Notes under the pieces: generated by a model
Databases searched by the model: none
What the model was told of the DNA's origin: nothing
The model's input: only the letters and a program-made list of their open reading frames with translations
Source of the DNA: JAUYIW01 sp043818555
GTDB lineage: Bacteria > Patescibacteriota > Patescibacteriia > UBA9934
DNA length: 59,862 nucleotides
Reading direction: 5' to 3'
NCBI GenBank assembly: GCA_043818555.1
Contig: JBDRFP010000019.1
Span: 1-59,862 of the forward strand
Position numbers and translations under genes: made by a program
In this document: positions 1 through 10,036 of the stretch, in pieces
How the letters are laid out: each line of letters starts with the position of its first letter
Position numbering within the stretch: the first letter of the stretch is position 1

Positions 1-1
1 C

Positions 2-664
2 AGCAACGGAAACACCGACACCGGCAAGACCGAAGTCGACCCTGTGGAAGCCTGGGCCGAAGTGACCATCAACGTCACCAAGCTCGGCGAGGAAGTGACC
101 GACACGGAAGTGCACGCCAACGGGCACTACACCGGTCCACCGGGCATTCCGCTTTCGGTCGCTGTCGACCCCGAAGACGGGACGCTCTACGAACTGAAGG
201 TCGGCGACCTGTCGACCACCAGCTCCGACGGCGTGCCCATCTACAACGACGGCACGCTCGACTGGGTGACTCCCGTCCAGGAGCGCGAGCTCTTCGACGG
301 CGACTCCGCTGAAGTCAACGCCTCGCTGAACCGCTACTTCGGTGGTGAGTACGAGTGCGTCCGCGACACCTACGTGTACGACGGCTCAGCCGAAGATTAC
401 AAGGGTGAGCACTACCGCCTCACCGAACTCGATCCGCAGTGGATCGAGGTAGAGGATGGCTACAAGGTGAAGGGCCAGGACGACCCTGGCATTGGCATCA
501 TGGACAACAATGACGAGATGCAGGTGGAAGGCGATCATCTGATCCTCCTCGGTGATGACGAAGTCTATATCCTGTCATCTGAGATCGGTCAAGACGAATT
601 CACAGCGACTTTCGTCGATCCCGATTTCAGCGTCAGAGTCCTCTACTGCGAACTCGCCGACTAG
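2..664 (+). CDS. Orphan protein, 5'-truncated by window edge
   Basis: The reading frame is open from the first bases of the window, so this is the C-terminal part of a longer gene; an internal GTG at 44 is not a convincing start. About 220 residues are visible. They are acidic and rich in Val, Asp, Glu and Tyr, with alternating hydrophobic residues suggesting a mainly beta protein. There is no membrane segment, and only two cysteines, which do not form a recognisable motif. I recognise no family. The GC-rich codon choice (GTC, GAC, CTC) differs from the housekeeping genes and matches the other orphan genes of this window. A hairpin terminator follows the stop codon directly. Confidence 0.7.
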   Translation, partial: SNGNTDTGKTEVDPVEAWAEVTINVTKLGEEVTDTEVHANGHYTGPPGIPLSVAVDPEDGTLYELKVGDLSTTSSDGVPIYNDGTLDWVTPVQERELFDGDSAEVNASLNRYFGGEYECVRDTYVYDGSAEDYKGEHYRLTELDPQWIEVEDGYKVKGQDDPGIGIMDNNDEMQVEGDHLILLGDDEVYILSSEIGQDEFTATFVDPDFSVRVLYCELAD

Positions 665-678
665 GCAAGCTCGCACGA

Positions 679-713
679 CCCCTTTCCTGCGCAAGCGCAG
701 GACGGGGGTTTTT
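679..713 (+). terminator. Intrinsic terminator of first orphan gene
   Basis: A GC-rich stem (CCCC, then CCTGCGC pairing with GCGCAGG, then GGGG) is followed by TTTTT, 15 nt after the stop codon at 664. Confidence 0.8.
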
Positions 714-730
714 ACTTTGCCTATTCGTTC

Positions 731-764
731 CCCCCTTTTCAAGGGGGGATTAAAGGGGGGTTAG
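731..764. repeat. C-run/G-run intergenic repeat
   Basis: CCCCCTTTTCAAGGGGGG followed by ATTAAAGGGGGGTTA. Related copies lie at 25573-25606 and, inverted, at 25650-25690. All are in gaps beside orphan genes. Confidence 0.7.
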
Positions 765-771
765 CGTAAAC

Positions 772-801
772 AAAAAAGACACGGCAATCCATGTCTTTTT
801 T
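772..801 (-). terminator. Bidirectional terminator after giant gene
   Basis: AAAAAAGACA and TGTCTTTTTT form a stem around a 10-nt loop, giving a T-run on either strand. It lies 10 bp beyond the stop codon of the minus-strand giant gene and separates it from the convergent orphan gene. Confidence 0.85.
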
Positions 802-811
802 GTTTGTTATC

Positions 812-3800
812 TTAAGGCTCTACGTAGATTGCTCCGTCATAATATACCCATGGATCATTTGCTTCACTCAATATCGATGGCCACGTGAGATACGCACATT
901 CTGCATTTTGATCATCGTAACCAGTTGGAACACTCAGCGTATCCACATCATTCTCAAAGCATCCATTCGTTCCATCGTCTCCCAATGTACACACCCCAGT
1001 ACACCAACCCCAGTTGTCGCGGATATGCACACGAGGTTGGTAAACGCACTGGCCACTCTCAACACATGGGCTGTTTGTAATATGACCGTTTTCATCCTCC
1101 TCACAATAATCTCCTGCAATTGTCATGGTATTAATAACCGACTCGCTACAAGTGTAATTATGCTGGTAAGTGAAGTAATTCGGGTCGCAGGAAGATGCAG
1201 TCATGCCCCACTCGTCGGCAGTGTCGCAGTAGGACTCGGAATGAGAGTCATCGGTAAGACCGCGGTGGTTCTTGTAATAGTTATCCGAGTCAGACGATCC
1301 TGAATATCGCTCGCTTCCAGTAGCGTCACCCCAGTCAACAATTACTCGCCTGATTGGCAACTGATCCTTATCCGCGGCCGCAAAGAACTTCATAGTTGCT
1401 CGGTAATAACCTCCACTGGCAGTCAAATCACCGGCATTGGAAGATCCAACAGTTACCGCATTTTCATCTCCTTCTCTACAATAATTACCATAACAGTTAT
1501 CCAAATCCAGCGCCCAAACAGTAGGCGGACTGCCCTCGTCACGATTATCCCACTCTGTGTGGCCTCCAGATGTTGTTTCGCTGTAACTGCCAGTGTCGGC
1601 GCTGGACTCTGAGGTGTTCCCAGTAAGTCCGTCATCAAATTGCAATACTCCGAAAGCCCTAGCGAAAAGATCGGTAATAATTCCTGCAGTTGAAATAGTC
1701 GACACTTCTGATGCCCCAGCATCTGTCCAAACTCCAAATAGATCAAAGTCGTGCTCTCTTCTACCAGACTCGTTAACATTCACTTCGAAATCAATAAACG
1801 AACGCGCTTCAGGATCGGTCAAGCTTCCAACGGCCGTACCAGCAGAACAGCTATCAAAAGGCGTTGGTCCACTTGGAGGAGTTATTATTGCCCCTCCTGT
1901 TATTGTCCTTTCACAAGATGCTATTAATGGAGGTTCGGGATCTGTACCAGATGCAGCTTCGGACATCTTTTGCGATTTACCAAATGGCTGTGTGCCCGTG
2001 CTGTAATCGTAGGCAAAGTTTTCATCGGTTACATTCAGAGTGAATCCACTATTTGAACCAAGTAGCCTATCCGTATATGGAGCTGCAGAAATATTATCAC
2101 CTTCGTCGACAACAATGGTCTGCTTACACCCAACATAAATATTTGCATCTTGATCATAGTCATACCAACCGTCAGCCGCAGAATCGCTCAAATCAGTTTC
2201 GTCAATTAATGTCTCGGTAGGTGAAAAGCTGTACCCTCTAAAGTCTTCTTCCAACTCAATTCCATATGCCGTACAGCCCTGTACTGCGTTCGCTTGCTCA
2301 GTGAAGTCATCTTCATCTTCGTAGATATAGACATCGCCGGACCATACTAATTCATCATCTGTACTTGTTGAGTAATCATTTGCATCAGTAACTGTAAATA
2401 CATCAGTGAAATATTCTGGTGACCCAATTGTAGGAACGCATGCACCGTAGTCTCCATCAATATTTGAGTTCACGGGCACGCATACAAGTGGGCAGTCGTC
2501 GTCTTCTGTCCCTCTTCCCATACAGGCTCTGGTATAGCTCCCTTCATTCATCCCTGAATCCCACATTGGTCCTAGGATTGCGTAGTGCCCTGGAGGACAG
2601 GTGAATCTATAATTTTTTTCAACACACAATGCGTAAGTTTCTTCAACGCTACCGGGCGTTGTTCCTGAAGATGTACCAATCTGCTCAACACAGGCAATGT
2701 CTGCAGTAGTTTCCCAATCGGTGCCACTTCCCGAGTCTGCATTGCTAGCAGTAACATCGGCATAAACTCCAGTATAAATACAATATTCGGTCTGTCCCTC
2801 AAAGTAACCCGCCCCTGTGTACTTGGCGTACAAGTCGGTTGAACCGAGGAGCTGGTCGACTGGGAGCCAGGAGATGCAAGCGTTCTGGTCTGGATCGCCA
2901 AGGATGTTGATGCTAGAGTCGCGTTCCAAACAGTAGCCGTCGAGTCCGAAAAGACTATCCTCTTGCATAATTGGACTGCATTCGCCCCCGCTATCCGGGC
3001 AGCTTATTCCCTGAGTGCTGCAGAAAGCTCCATCAAGCGATCCTCCAGAACAAATCCCAAGCCTTCCACTTCCAAAACCGCTCCAATCGTCGACATCTGT
3101 GCTTGTATCCAGATGCAAGTATTTTGAACTTCCTCTAGTTGATAGTTTCTTATAGCTGCAATCACAATCCTCTCCGGGAGTGCAAATTTCTGCTTGTGCA
3201 AAACCGTATTTTTTATTATATGGCTGCCACGAACGCGTTGCCTCAGTGACGTCCTCGGTGGTTTCCAACTGTTCGGTTCCGCTACTATCTATATATGACT
3301 TAAACCACTCCTGCACAACTTCATTTCCAAACGGACTTGTTGATTCTGGATAAGCTCGGCAGATTTTGGTTTCTCCGAGTTCGGCATCGAATTCGCCGCC
3401 GTCAACAGAGACAACACAATTGCCTCGGTAGCAGGCGCCGGATTGTGTGATTGTTGATTCAAAACAAACGCCGGTTGAGCATACTCCGCTAATGCCACAC
3501 GCGCCTTCGTCAGTCGTACATACGCCCGCCAAACAGAACTCATCGGCCGTTTTGTCGCAGTCGCTGTCGCTTGAGCACAGGTCGGTTGTAGAATCGTAGC
3601 AACGACCAATCACACACTCTCCTTCCGAAGCTGAACAGTCGTCACTGTTTACACACGGCGCAATGCTGTTTTCGCAGTATCCAACATAACACGAATCCTG
3701 GAAACCTCCTTCGCACTGGCCCGCATTCAAGGCCAGGCGGTAGTCGTTTTCAGTCTGAGTGTCGCAGGTTAGCGAGCCGCTGCAGTCGGAGTCGGAATCG

Positions 3801-6800
3801 CACGGCAAATCTTCGTCTCCGCCACAGTATCCTCGTGGCGCAATATTCACCTGACTCAAATGCTGGACAGGATAGCTGTTTGGAATAGCATAACCTGAAT
3901 ACTCCTCGCCGTAGAAAGTTACATCGCGAGCCGAATATCGCTCAGCATCAAGCACTGCGACAGGATCCTCAACATCCCATTCGGAACAGAACGACTCGTC
4001 GCCGGCAGCCGCGTAATCGGTACAAAGATCGATGCCATCGCAAATTGTTTTGTAACTTGCCGTTGCTTCATCCCAAACCGTGAACGAACTGGAACATGTC
4101 AGCCACTCGCTACAAGCGCGGTCCTGGCTTACTTTAAGCACACGGTTGGTGTCGTTTTCGAGGCGAGTCACAGGCTCACACCGATCTCCTAAACTTGAAT
4201 CTGAACAAGTCACCGCCTGCGGGCTCCCAAAGATGAAAAATACTTCATCAAGACATGAGCCGTCTACAATATCTCCGGTAGGACCCTCATAACCCGGACA
4301 GTCGTCATCTGAGTAACACGACCCGCTAAGCTGATACAAGTCATTTATACTGTCAGCAGAATCTAATACTTCGCTATAATCTTCTGAACTTAACAAATTA
4401 TATTGGTGATAAGCGCACCTCTTTGCGCACAAGTCGACTTCCTCTCCGCCAGGCGTGGTAATGCTCGAGCGATTCGGATCGCTACAATCAATAGGATCTA
4501 CCAAATCGTACGCCGCATCGCCGAACAGGTCATTCGCGTGCTTGCTTGCAATGTAGGATGCGCTTGACTGGTAATCCAAACTTGTGTCGCCGGTTTCGTA
4601 GAATAAGGCACAACCTTTCTTCTGGCTTACCTGCCCATTACACTTCTGGGCCGAAAGCAAAGTATTTTCGTCCAAATTCTGATTATCGACAAAGAAGTAC
4701 GCCTCTCCGTCGGTTTCGCCGTAGAACTCATTGTCGTCAAAGTCCAAAAGGTCGCGGAACTCGCTGCAGCCATCGTACTCAGGGCCGCAGAGTCCTACCC
4801 AGCCTGCGTAGTCATCGTCCCCATTTCGCCAAAGCCCGGACAACTCGCCGCCAATCACATAACTTCCGCTTTCGATGTTGCACTCGCCTGCGCCGGCGTC
4901 GGCACAATCAGAATCTAGCACACAGGCCGCACTACTTTCCGAACATGTGCCGGTTCCATAGCAGAACTCACTTGTGCCCTCGCGGAACCATCCTCTGTAT
5001 GTAGCGTTGTTTAAGTTTTTGCCGTCTGAGTATTCGCAGACATGATTTTGCGGATCCTTAAAGTAGAAAATGCCTTCGTCTGTTGAATCAAACTCCTCGC
5101 AAAACAGCTCTTCAGATTCACAAAGCGTGTCGCTATACTCATCCGGGTCATCCACTAAATACGCGCTCTCCCAGGAATCAACAACCGATCGGTCGGCGCT
5201 GAAAATCGGCAAACCGAATTCGCTGCAGCCGGACGATGTTGAATCGCACTCAAATTCATCGCTCACAATAGCGTACACATCACGGTCAGCCTCAGCAACC
5301 TGAGTGTCGGCAGTATAGCTTAGGTGCGCCATAGCGCCGGTAAAGGCCGCTTCGGGAATGTAATAGTCAAGGTCAAACTGACATCCGGTGTTGCCTGAGA
5401 AAATAGTACAAATCTCCGGACTGCCGGTTTCGTATGCGGTGCCCGACGAGTCAGACATAGCGTAGCATGTGGTATTGGCAGTTGCCTCTGCGCCGGTTAG
5501 CGTTGAGCAAATCGCGTTGTATGTGGCCGCGTATTCTGTTTCGGTCTCGAATGAACGGAAGAACCCGGTACAACCGACCTGTGACTCATCGCAAAGGTTT
5601 GAGAATGATTTTATGTACGCGCTGGCACCGCCAACATCAATGTATTCCTGACATCCAAGTTGATACTGAGGCGATGACTCGCCTTCCAGGTTGCGGTCGC
5701 AGGTGGCAGGAGTTACCCATGAGTCCATTATTACCGTAATGTCGTCTTCGCCCTCGCGAAGCACTACATTGTCGATCCAGAATGTGACGCCACCGTCCGG
5801 TTCAAACACGAGCACTGTTCCGTTTCCAAAGTCCGGATAGTCGCTGGCGTTCATATCCATTGGCCCAAGCGAGTAGCGTTGCCACTCGTCCGTGAGTTCA
5901 ATGTCTTCGCCAAAGGCAATCAGGTTGCCACTGCTGTCAACATCAATATTTGGGGTGCCGGCAGTGTTTGCCGCAATGTCCCAGCCCACATCAATTCTGC
6001 CATCGCCCTTAGCCCAGAAAGTAAGAATGTAAGTTTTGCCTGTAAAGATATCATTTTCAAGCGTGCCGCAGTAGCGGTTCCCTTCGATCACCGTGCACTC
6101 AGCTCCAAGCGTGTCCGTGCCTGAAGCACAGCCGTCTTCGCCCGCGCAGGCGCTGCCGTAGTCGTAAAGGTGAGTCCAAATATTTGTTGTGCCTTCTGAT
6201 TTGAGCGAGTGGCCGTCGGTGGCGATTGAATCGTTTGAAAGAGTAACATTGACCGCGCTTGCCGCGTCCCAGCTGTCCAGCGTGTCGCTCTCGAATGTGT
6301 CGCGCAGAGCCGTGCGGCTGTTTCCGCTTCGTCCGCCGGTATAATTTCGGCAGCCATTTTCACTTTCCGCACATGTTTCCGACTCTTCGTTAAATCCATA
6401 ATACAGACACTCATTGGTTGAGGTATTAAAGAATCCGCCGGATCCTTCGCAGTTCTCCTGCCATGCCAAAGCATCTGCGCCGGCGACCGTGGTTTTGCGG
6501 TAAGTTACTGCCGCGTCGTTTATGCTCACAGTTTCTGACCACTGGCGATAATGAATTACACCGGCAGAGTCATAAAACTCGCGGCAATCTGGGTTGTCGA
6601 AAATGTCATCGTGCTGATCACAGTCTTCAGTGTCGCTTGCCAAATCACCAACCCACACTCCGCTGTCGTCGTAGCAGTTTATCCCTGAATCATCGGCTTT
6701 CCATGTCGTACAAGGCGCGTTGCCAGGGTCAGAATCGATTTCGCCAGACCCGCCATATACATAAGGAACGCTCAAATCCGACTCGAGCAAATTCCAAACT

Positions 6801-9800
6801 CTAAGCTGGAAACCTTCTTCGTCAGAGCCCTCCCAGGTGTAGAAAACCGCAGCCTGGTCGCTGTTGGTATTCTCGGCGGCCTGAGATTCGGTTACAGCGC
6901 CGCGTAGGTAAGTAAAGTATTCAACCTCTTCTGTTGCAAGGTTGGTAAATTCATCGCAGCCGATTGCGTCCTGGCTACAGCTATCGGCAGTGTCCGGAAT
7001 AAAGTAGATTGGGAATTCTCCGTCCGGCTCAAAGCGGGTCGCTTCCTGCTTATACGCGTCGTAGCCAACGCAACTTGCCGAGCACTGGTCCAGACTATTT
7101 ACAATTCCGAAAACCGTCGGGTCGCCGCTAACCGGCGTGTAAGCATTGCAACCTGCGTCGTTTTCCGTGCAAATCGGGGCAAAGCTGTCGCATTCGTCAG
7201 GGTCGTCGCTTTCGCCGGTACAGCCAAGGTACGCGGGTGGCAATTTTACATAGGTATAATCGAGGTCATCATAATCAACGCCGTAGCCGACATGCCACAC
7301 GCTGGCGTCTGCCTCCTGTTCCAGCTGAATGTCGTCAACCCACACATTCGTGGCATCCCCTGACTGACCAAGCTCTGCGCCGAATACGATTTCAGCGTGA
7401 ATAAGCGACGAAGAATCTGTGAGCCGCGGAGCTGTAAATATGCACTCAAAGCGCTCATAAGAATCGTTCTCCGGCTGCGCGCGGATAAGGAGCGCATTGT
7501 TGCCAAGCAAGGATGACATTTCACAATCACCCGTAAAGCTTGTGCCTGTCAAGTCAATTGTCGAAACTCCGTCAGCATCTGTGAGCACTACTGCGGCCTC
7601 GATGTAGGCACCGGTTGCGCCTTCTGGTTGCGCCGCAAAGAAAGTAAACGCGTAGAACCGGCTCTGACCAAGCGTAATTCCTTTTTGGTACACGTCGCCA
7701 AATCCTGTAGTGATCGCAGCGTCACCGGTTCGCGCAATGTCATCCGCAGTGCTATAGACAAACGAATCCCAATCAGTACTAAACCATGCGTCCGGCAAGT
7801 CGTCGCCGTTTGCGTCAACATCAAAAGTAGGATTTACCACCAGGTTAAGGTTAAGGTCTTCGTCGCGCTCAATAAGCTGTGTGCAGCCCGCGCTTTCAGA
7901 ATCGCAAGCCTCAATATTTGCATTAAAGTAAGCCCTCTCGCGGTAAGCTGTAATTTCCAATTCGGCCGTGGCAGTATTTGTAATCTCCGGCCAGTCAAAG
8001 TCGCCATCATCGTTTTCCTCCTTTACTGACGAGTACCAAAGACAGCCCACATTCCCCTCTCCGCATTCGCTTGCGTCAATAGATGCGGTCAGATAATCCA
8101 CTCCTTCGCCCTCGCGCGTATCAAAACTTTGGCAGCTCGCGTACTGTTCAGGACACGAATCGCCACGGAATCGCCATATATTCTTTTCGCGAACGCAGTA
8201 ACCGTACCCGCCATTGCAGTTTCCTTCATCATCCTCATCAATACAACTTTGGTAGTCGACACACTCTTCCGCGCGACTATCCACCCCGTTCGCCTCAAGC
8301 TGCTGGCCGTAAGCCAAAATCCTGCACTCGTGCTGCGGATACACAAGTATCCAATCCGGGTCGATTAAGTGACACCATGGGTGGTCGGAATCGATTTCAC
8401 TGTCGCTGTTGCAGTCGTCAAAACCGTCGATTACTTCCTGGAGCGTTATCGGACTTGATTCATCGTTCTGGTCTGAGTCTGCGGCGAGTTCCCAGCCGAC
8501 TGAAATGATTCTGGCTTTCCTGAGTTTTACCAGGTTGCCGTAACAGAAAGCATAGCGATAACAACTCTCATCCTGGTTGCGAGCCTTATCACGCGACGGA
8601 ATAAGCGCCCAGTCGCCACTAATATAGCCTTCGTCGATCGCTTCCTGCACGGTAAGCGGCGCCCCGGCGTCGGCAAGCGCAAGCGCGGAGGCAAATGTGG
8701 TGTTAATTACGCAGTTGTAAAGCCGTCTCTGCGCTATCCTAACGCCGGACGAGCAACTTGAAAATTCGCTCAGAAGATTAAAGTCCGTAACTTCGAGCGG
8801 AGTGAATGATTGCAGTGAGCTGTACGCCTCTCGTGCGCGCTCTGCCCGGTCGGCCAAAATGTAATCGTCATCAAATGGGTCCGGATCAAAATCTACCTCG
8901 AAAAGTCCGCTATAAATCCTGTCAGCCATTTCATTCAAAAGAGTGTTTGTAAATACCGAGCCTGCCATCACGCCGACCTGGAGGAGCGCGTCCGTATTCG
9001 ACATGAGCGCCTGTCCAATCTGGTTCGGCAAAGCTTTCTGCTGGTTGATCGTTGAGTAAAAATCGTCCTTTATAGTATCTGCCGGGGTTTCAATATTTCC
9101 GTTGATGTAATTAGCCACCCCTCGGAAACCGCTATCGTCAATGAATTGTGACAGTTTGGTATTGGCCTCGGTCATGGCCTTGCCAATGGTGTCGGAATAG
9201 AGCGTCATGCCGGCTGCAAATTCATTAATCTCCGGCTCCATGGTGGAAGACAAGGTGGACAGAACAAACTCGTTCCGCTCCTGCGGGTCTTCAAACTTGG
9301 CTTGTGTGTCCGCAAGGAAAGAACTCCAATTTCTTCGAATGTCGTTAAGGCCACAGGCATTATCAATTCCAAGCATATCCATATTCGGCACTGTGAGCTC
9401 TGGCCTTTCGTAGGCCCTTCTGAGCCCAACTCTGTAGGAAAGCAAAACATATGGATCGAGCGGCACACAAAGGTTGTATCCTTCAAGTAGTCCTCCGTCG
9501 ATATTTTCCTCATTGATTATACCTATTGCTTCATTTACTACGCTCATTCCCACATAGCGGAAATAATCTTCCGGCGGACGAGGATCAAAAAGCGGCAAGT
9601 CAGCGTCTCCGCCAGATGCAATATTCACGGCCGCATTGTAGGCTGCCGTGTTTGCAATGTAGGTCATGACATTGATGAGCGAGCTGGTGACGGTTGTCAC
9701 GAGCGCTTCTTTGAGTTTTGTTGCAACTCGCGACGCAATGTCTTTGCCTTGCTCGTATGTTATTGCAGCAACATCGGTAACCGGCAGCTGCGCATGCGCT

Positions 9801-9886
9801 TGCTTTGGAGCGAGCAACATGGAACCGCTCAGAAATACAAAAAACGCCAGAAGTATTATCCCTCGTTTTTTTGTGTTGTTGCGCAT
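812..9886 (-). CDS. Giant secreted Cys-rich multidomain surface protein
   Basis: A 3024-residue protein taking 15% of the window. A signal peptide (residues 1 to about 33, ending AQAHAQ-like at QAHAQ) directs export. Residues about 34-340 are helical and low in Cys, reminiscent of conjugation-type N-termini. From about 600 to 1900 there are repeated modules starting C-x5/6-G-C-x2-[FY], alternating with NPTFD-type and FESDTLDSW-type jelly-roll segments like carbohydrate-binding domains. Residues about 2020-2170 are a dense C-x5-C repeat block. A PKD-like segment (VDWGD, later F-x-Y-x-H) lies near 2850. No sortase motif or C-terminal membrane helix was seen. The start ATG has no SD. The gene lies downstream of a TSP3-repeat anchor protein on the same strand. 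Function is inferred only as a cell-surface or fibre protein; high Cys implies disulfides formed outside the cytoplasm. Confidence 0.9.
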   Translation of the reverse strand: MRNNTKKRGIILLAFFVFLSGSMLLAPKQAHAQLPVTDVAAITYEQGKDIASRVATKLKEALVTTVTSSLINVMTYIANTAAYNAAVNIASGGDADLPLFDPRPPEDYFRYVGMSVVNEAIGIINEENIDGGLLEGYNLCVPLDPYVLLSYRVGLRRAYERPELTVPNMDMLGIDNACGLNDIRRNWSSFLADTQAKFEDPQERNEFVLSTLSSTMEPEINEFAAGMTLYSDTIGKAMTEANTKLSQFIDDSGFRGVANYINGNIETPADTIKDDFYSTINQQKALPNQIGQALMSNTDALLQVGVMAGSVFTNTLLNEMADRIYSGLFEVDFDPDPFDDDYILADRAERAREAYSSLQSFTPLEVTDFNLLSEFSSCSSGVRIAQRRLYNCVINTTFASALALADAGAPLTVQEAIDEGYISGDWALIPSRDKARNQDESCYRYAFCYGNLVKLRKARIISVGWELAADSDQNDESSPITLQEVIDGFDDCNSDSEIDSDHPWCHLIDPDWILVYPQHECRILAYGQQLEANGVDSRAEECVDYQSCIDEDDEGNCNGGYGYCVREKNIWRFRGDSCPEQYASCQSFDTREGEGVDYLTASIDASECGEGNVGCLWYSSVKEENDDGDFDWPEITNTATAELEITAYRERAYFNANIEACDSESAGCTQLIERDEDLNLNLVVNPTFDVDANGDDLPDAWFSTDWDSFVYSTADDIARTGDAAITTGFGDVYQKGITLGQSRFYAFTFFAAQPEGATGAYIEAAVVLTDADGVSTIDLTGTSFTGDCEMSSLLGNNALLIRAQPENDSYERFECIFTAPRLTDSSSLIHAEIVFGAELGQSGDATNVWVDDIQLEQEADASVWHVGYGVDYDDLDYTYVKLPPAYLGCTGESDDPDECDSFAPICTENDAGCNAYTPVSGDPTVFGIVNSLDQCSASCVGYDAYKQEATRFEPDGEFPIYFIPDTADSCSQDAIGCDEFTNLATEEVEYFTYLRGAVTESQAAENTNSDQAAVFYTWEGSDEEGFQLRVWNLLESDLSVPYVYGGSGEIDSDPGNAPCTTWKADDSGINCYDDSGVWVGDLASDTEDCDQHDDIFDNPDCREFYDSAGVIHYRQWSETVSINDAAVTYRKTTVAGADALAWQENCEGSGGFFNTSTNECLYYGFNEESETCAESENGCRNYTGGRSGNSRTALRDTFESDTLDSWDAASAVNVTLSNDSIATDGHSLKSEGTTNIWTHLYDYGSACAGEDGCASGTDTLGAECTVIEGNRYCGTLENDIFTGKTYILTFWAKGDGRIDVGWDIAANTAGTPNIDVDSSGNLIAFGEDIELTDEWQRYSLGPMDMNASDYPDFGNGTVLVFEPDGGVTFWIDNVVLREGEDDITVIMDSWVTPATCDRNLEGESSPQYQLGCQEYIDVGGASAYIKSFSNLCDESQVGCTGFFRSFETETEYAATYNAICSTLTGAEATANTTCYAMSDSSGTAYETGSPEICTIFSGNTGCQFDLDYYIPEAAFTGAMAHLSYTADTQVAEADRDVYAIVSDEFECDSTSSGCSEFGLPIFSADRSVVDSWESAYLVDDPDEYSDTLCESEELFCEEFDSTDEGIFYFKDPQNHVCEYSDGKNLNNATYRGWFREGTSEFCYGTGTCSESSAACVLDSDCADAGAGECNIESGSYVIGGELSGLWRNGDDDYAGWVGLCGPEYDGCSEFRDLLDFDDNEFYGETDGEAYFFVDNQNLDENTLLSAQKCNGQVSQKKGCALFYETGDTSLDYQSSASYIASKHANDLFGDAAYDLVDPIDCSDPNRSSITTPGGEEVDLCAKRCAYHQYNLLSSEDYSEVLDSADSINDLYQLSGSCYSDDDCPGYEGPTGDIVDGSCLDEVFFIFGSPQAVTCSDSSLGDRCEPVTRLENDTNRVLKVSQDRACSEWLTCSSSFTVWDEATASYKTICDGIDLCTDYAAAGDESFCSEWDVEDPVAVLDAERYSARDVTFYGEEYSGYAIPNSYPVQHLSQVNIAPRGYCGGDEDLPCDSDSDCSGSLTCDTQTENDYRLALNAGQCEGGFQDSCYVGYCENSIAPCVNSDDCSASEGECVIGRCYDSTTDLCSSDSDCDKTADEFCLAGVCTTDEGACGISGVCSTGVCFESTITQSGACYRGNCVVSVDGGEFDAELGETKICRAYPESTSPFGNEVVQEWFKSYIDSSGTEQLETTEDVTEATRSWQPYNKKYGFAQAEICTPGEDCDCSYKKLSTRGSSKYLHLDTSTDVDDWSGFGSGRLGICSGGSLDGAFCSTQGISCPDSGGECSPIMQEDSLFGLDGYCLERDSSINILGDPDQNACISWLPVDQLLGSTDLYAKYTGAGYFEGQTEYCIYTGVYADVTASNADSGSGTDWETTADIACVEQIGTSSGTTPGSVEETYALCVEKNYRFTCPPGHYAILGPMWDSGMNEGSYTRACMGRGTEDDDCPLVCVPVNSNIDGDYGACVPTIGSPEYFTDVFTVTDANDYSTSTDDELVWSGDVYIYEDEDDFTEQANAVQGCTAYGIELEEDFRGYSFSPTETLIDETDLSDSAADGWYDYDQDANIYVGCKQTIVVDEGDNISAAPYTDRLLGSNSGFTLNVTDENFAYDYSTGTQPFGKSQKMSEAASGTDPEPPLIASCERTITGGAIITPPSGPTPFDSCSAGTAVGSLTDPEARSFIDFEVNVNESGRREHDFDLFGVWTDAGASEVSTISTAGIITDLFARAFGVLQFDDGLTGNTSESSADTGSYSETTSGGHTEWDNRDEGSPPTVWALDLDNCYGNYCREGDENAVTVGSSNAGDLTASGGYYRATMKFFAAADKDQLPIRRVIVDWGDATGSERYSGSSDSDNYYKNHRGLTDDSHSESYCDTADEWGMTASSCDPNYFTYQHNYTCSESVINTMTIAGDYCEEDENGHITNSPCVESGQCVYQPRVHIRDNWGWCTGVCTLGDDGTNGCFENDVDTLSVPTGYDDQNAECAYLTWPSILSEANDPWVYYDGAIYVEP

Positions 9887-9915
9887 AGTTGTTTGCTTCT
9901 AACCTTGCAACCAAG

Positions 9916-9944
9916 ATAGGTCTTATAGGACCAATATGACCTAT
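9916..9944. repeat. 29-bp ATAGGTC palindrome, copy 1
   Basis: ATAGGTC at one end and GACCTAT at the other, with ATAGGACCAATA inside. It lies just upstream of the giant gene. Related copies are at 45768-45796, 54490-54515 (half) and 57964-57992. Confidence 0.75.
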
Positions 9945-9948
9945 GGGC

Positions 9949-10035
9949 AATAAATTCAGCTTTGCGTAAAAAATTCAGTTTGTCGTAATAAATCTCCGCT
10001 GGCCGGGCAATAAACCTCGTTTATCGCTAATAAAC
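9949..10035. repeat. AATAAAC array with ~20-bp period, copy 1
   Basis: AATAAA[TC]-like heptamers start at 9949, 9968 (degenerate), 9987, 10009 and 10029, so the spacing is 19-22 bp. All point the same way. The array fills the gap between the TSP3 gene and the giant gene. Confidence 0.75.
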
Positions 10036-10036
10036 T

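Noticed and set aside
791..9413. Many plus- and minus-strand open frames of 60-170 residues within the giant gene
   Set aside because: They are shadows of the 3024-residue frame, which has a signal peptide and consistent modules throughout.
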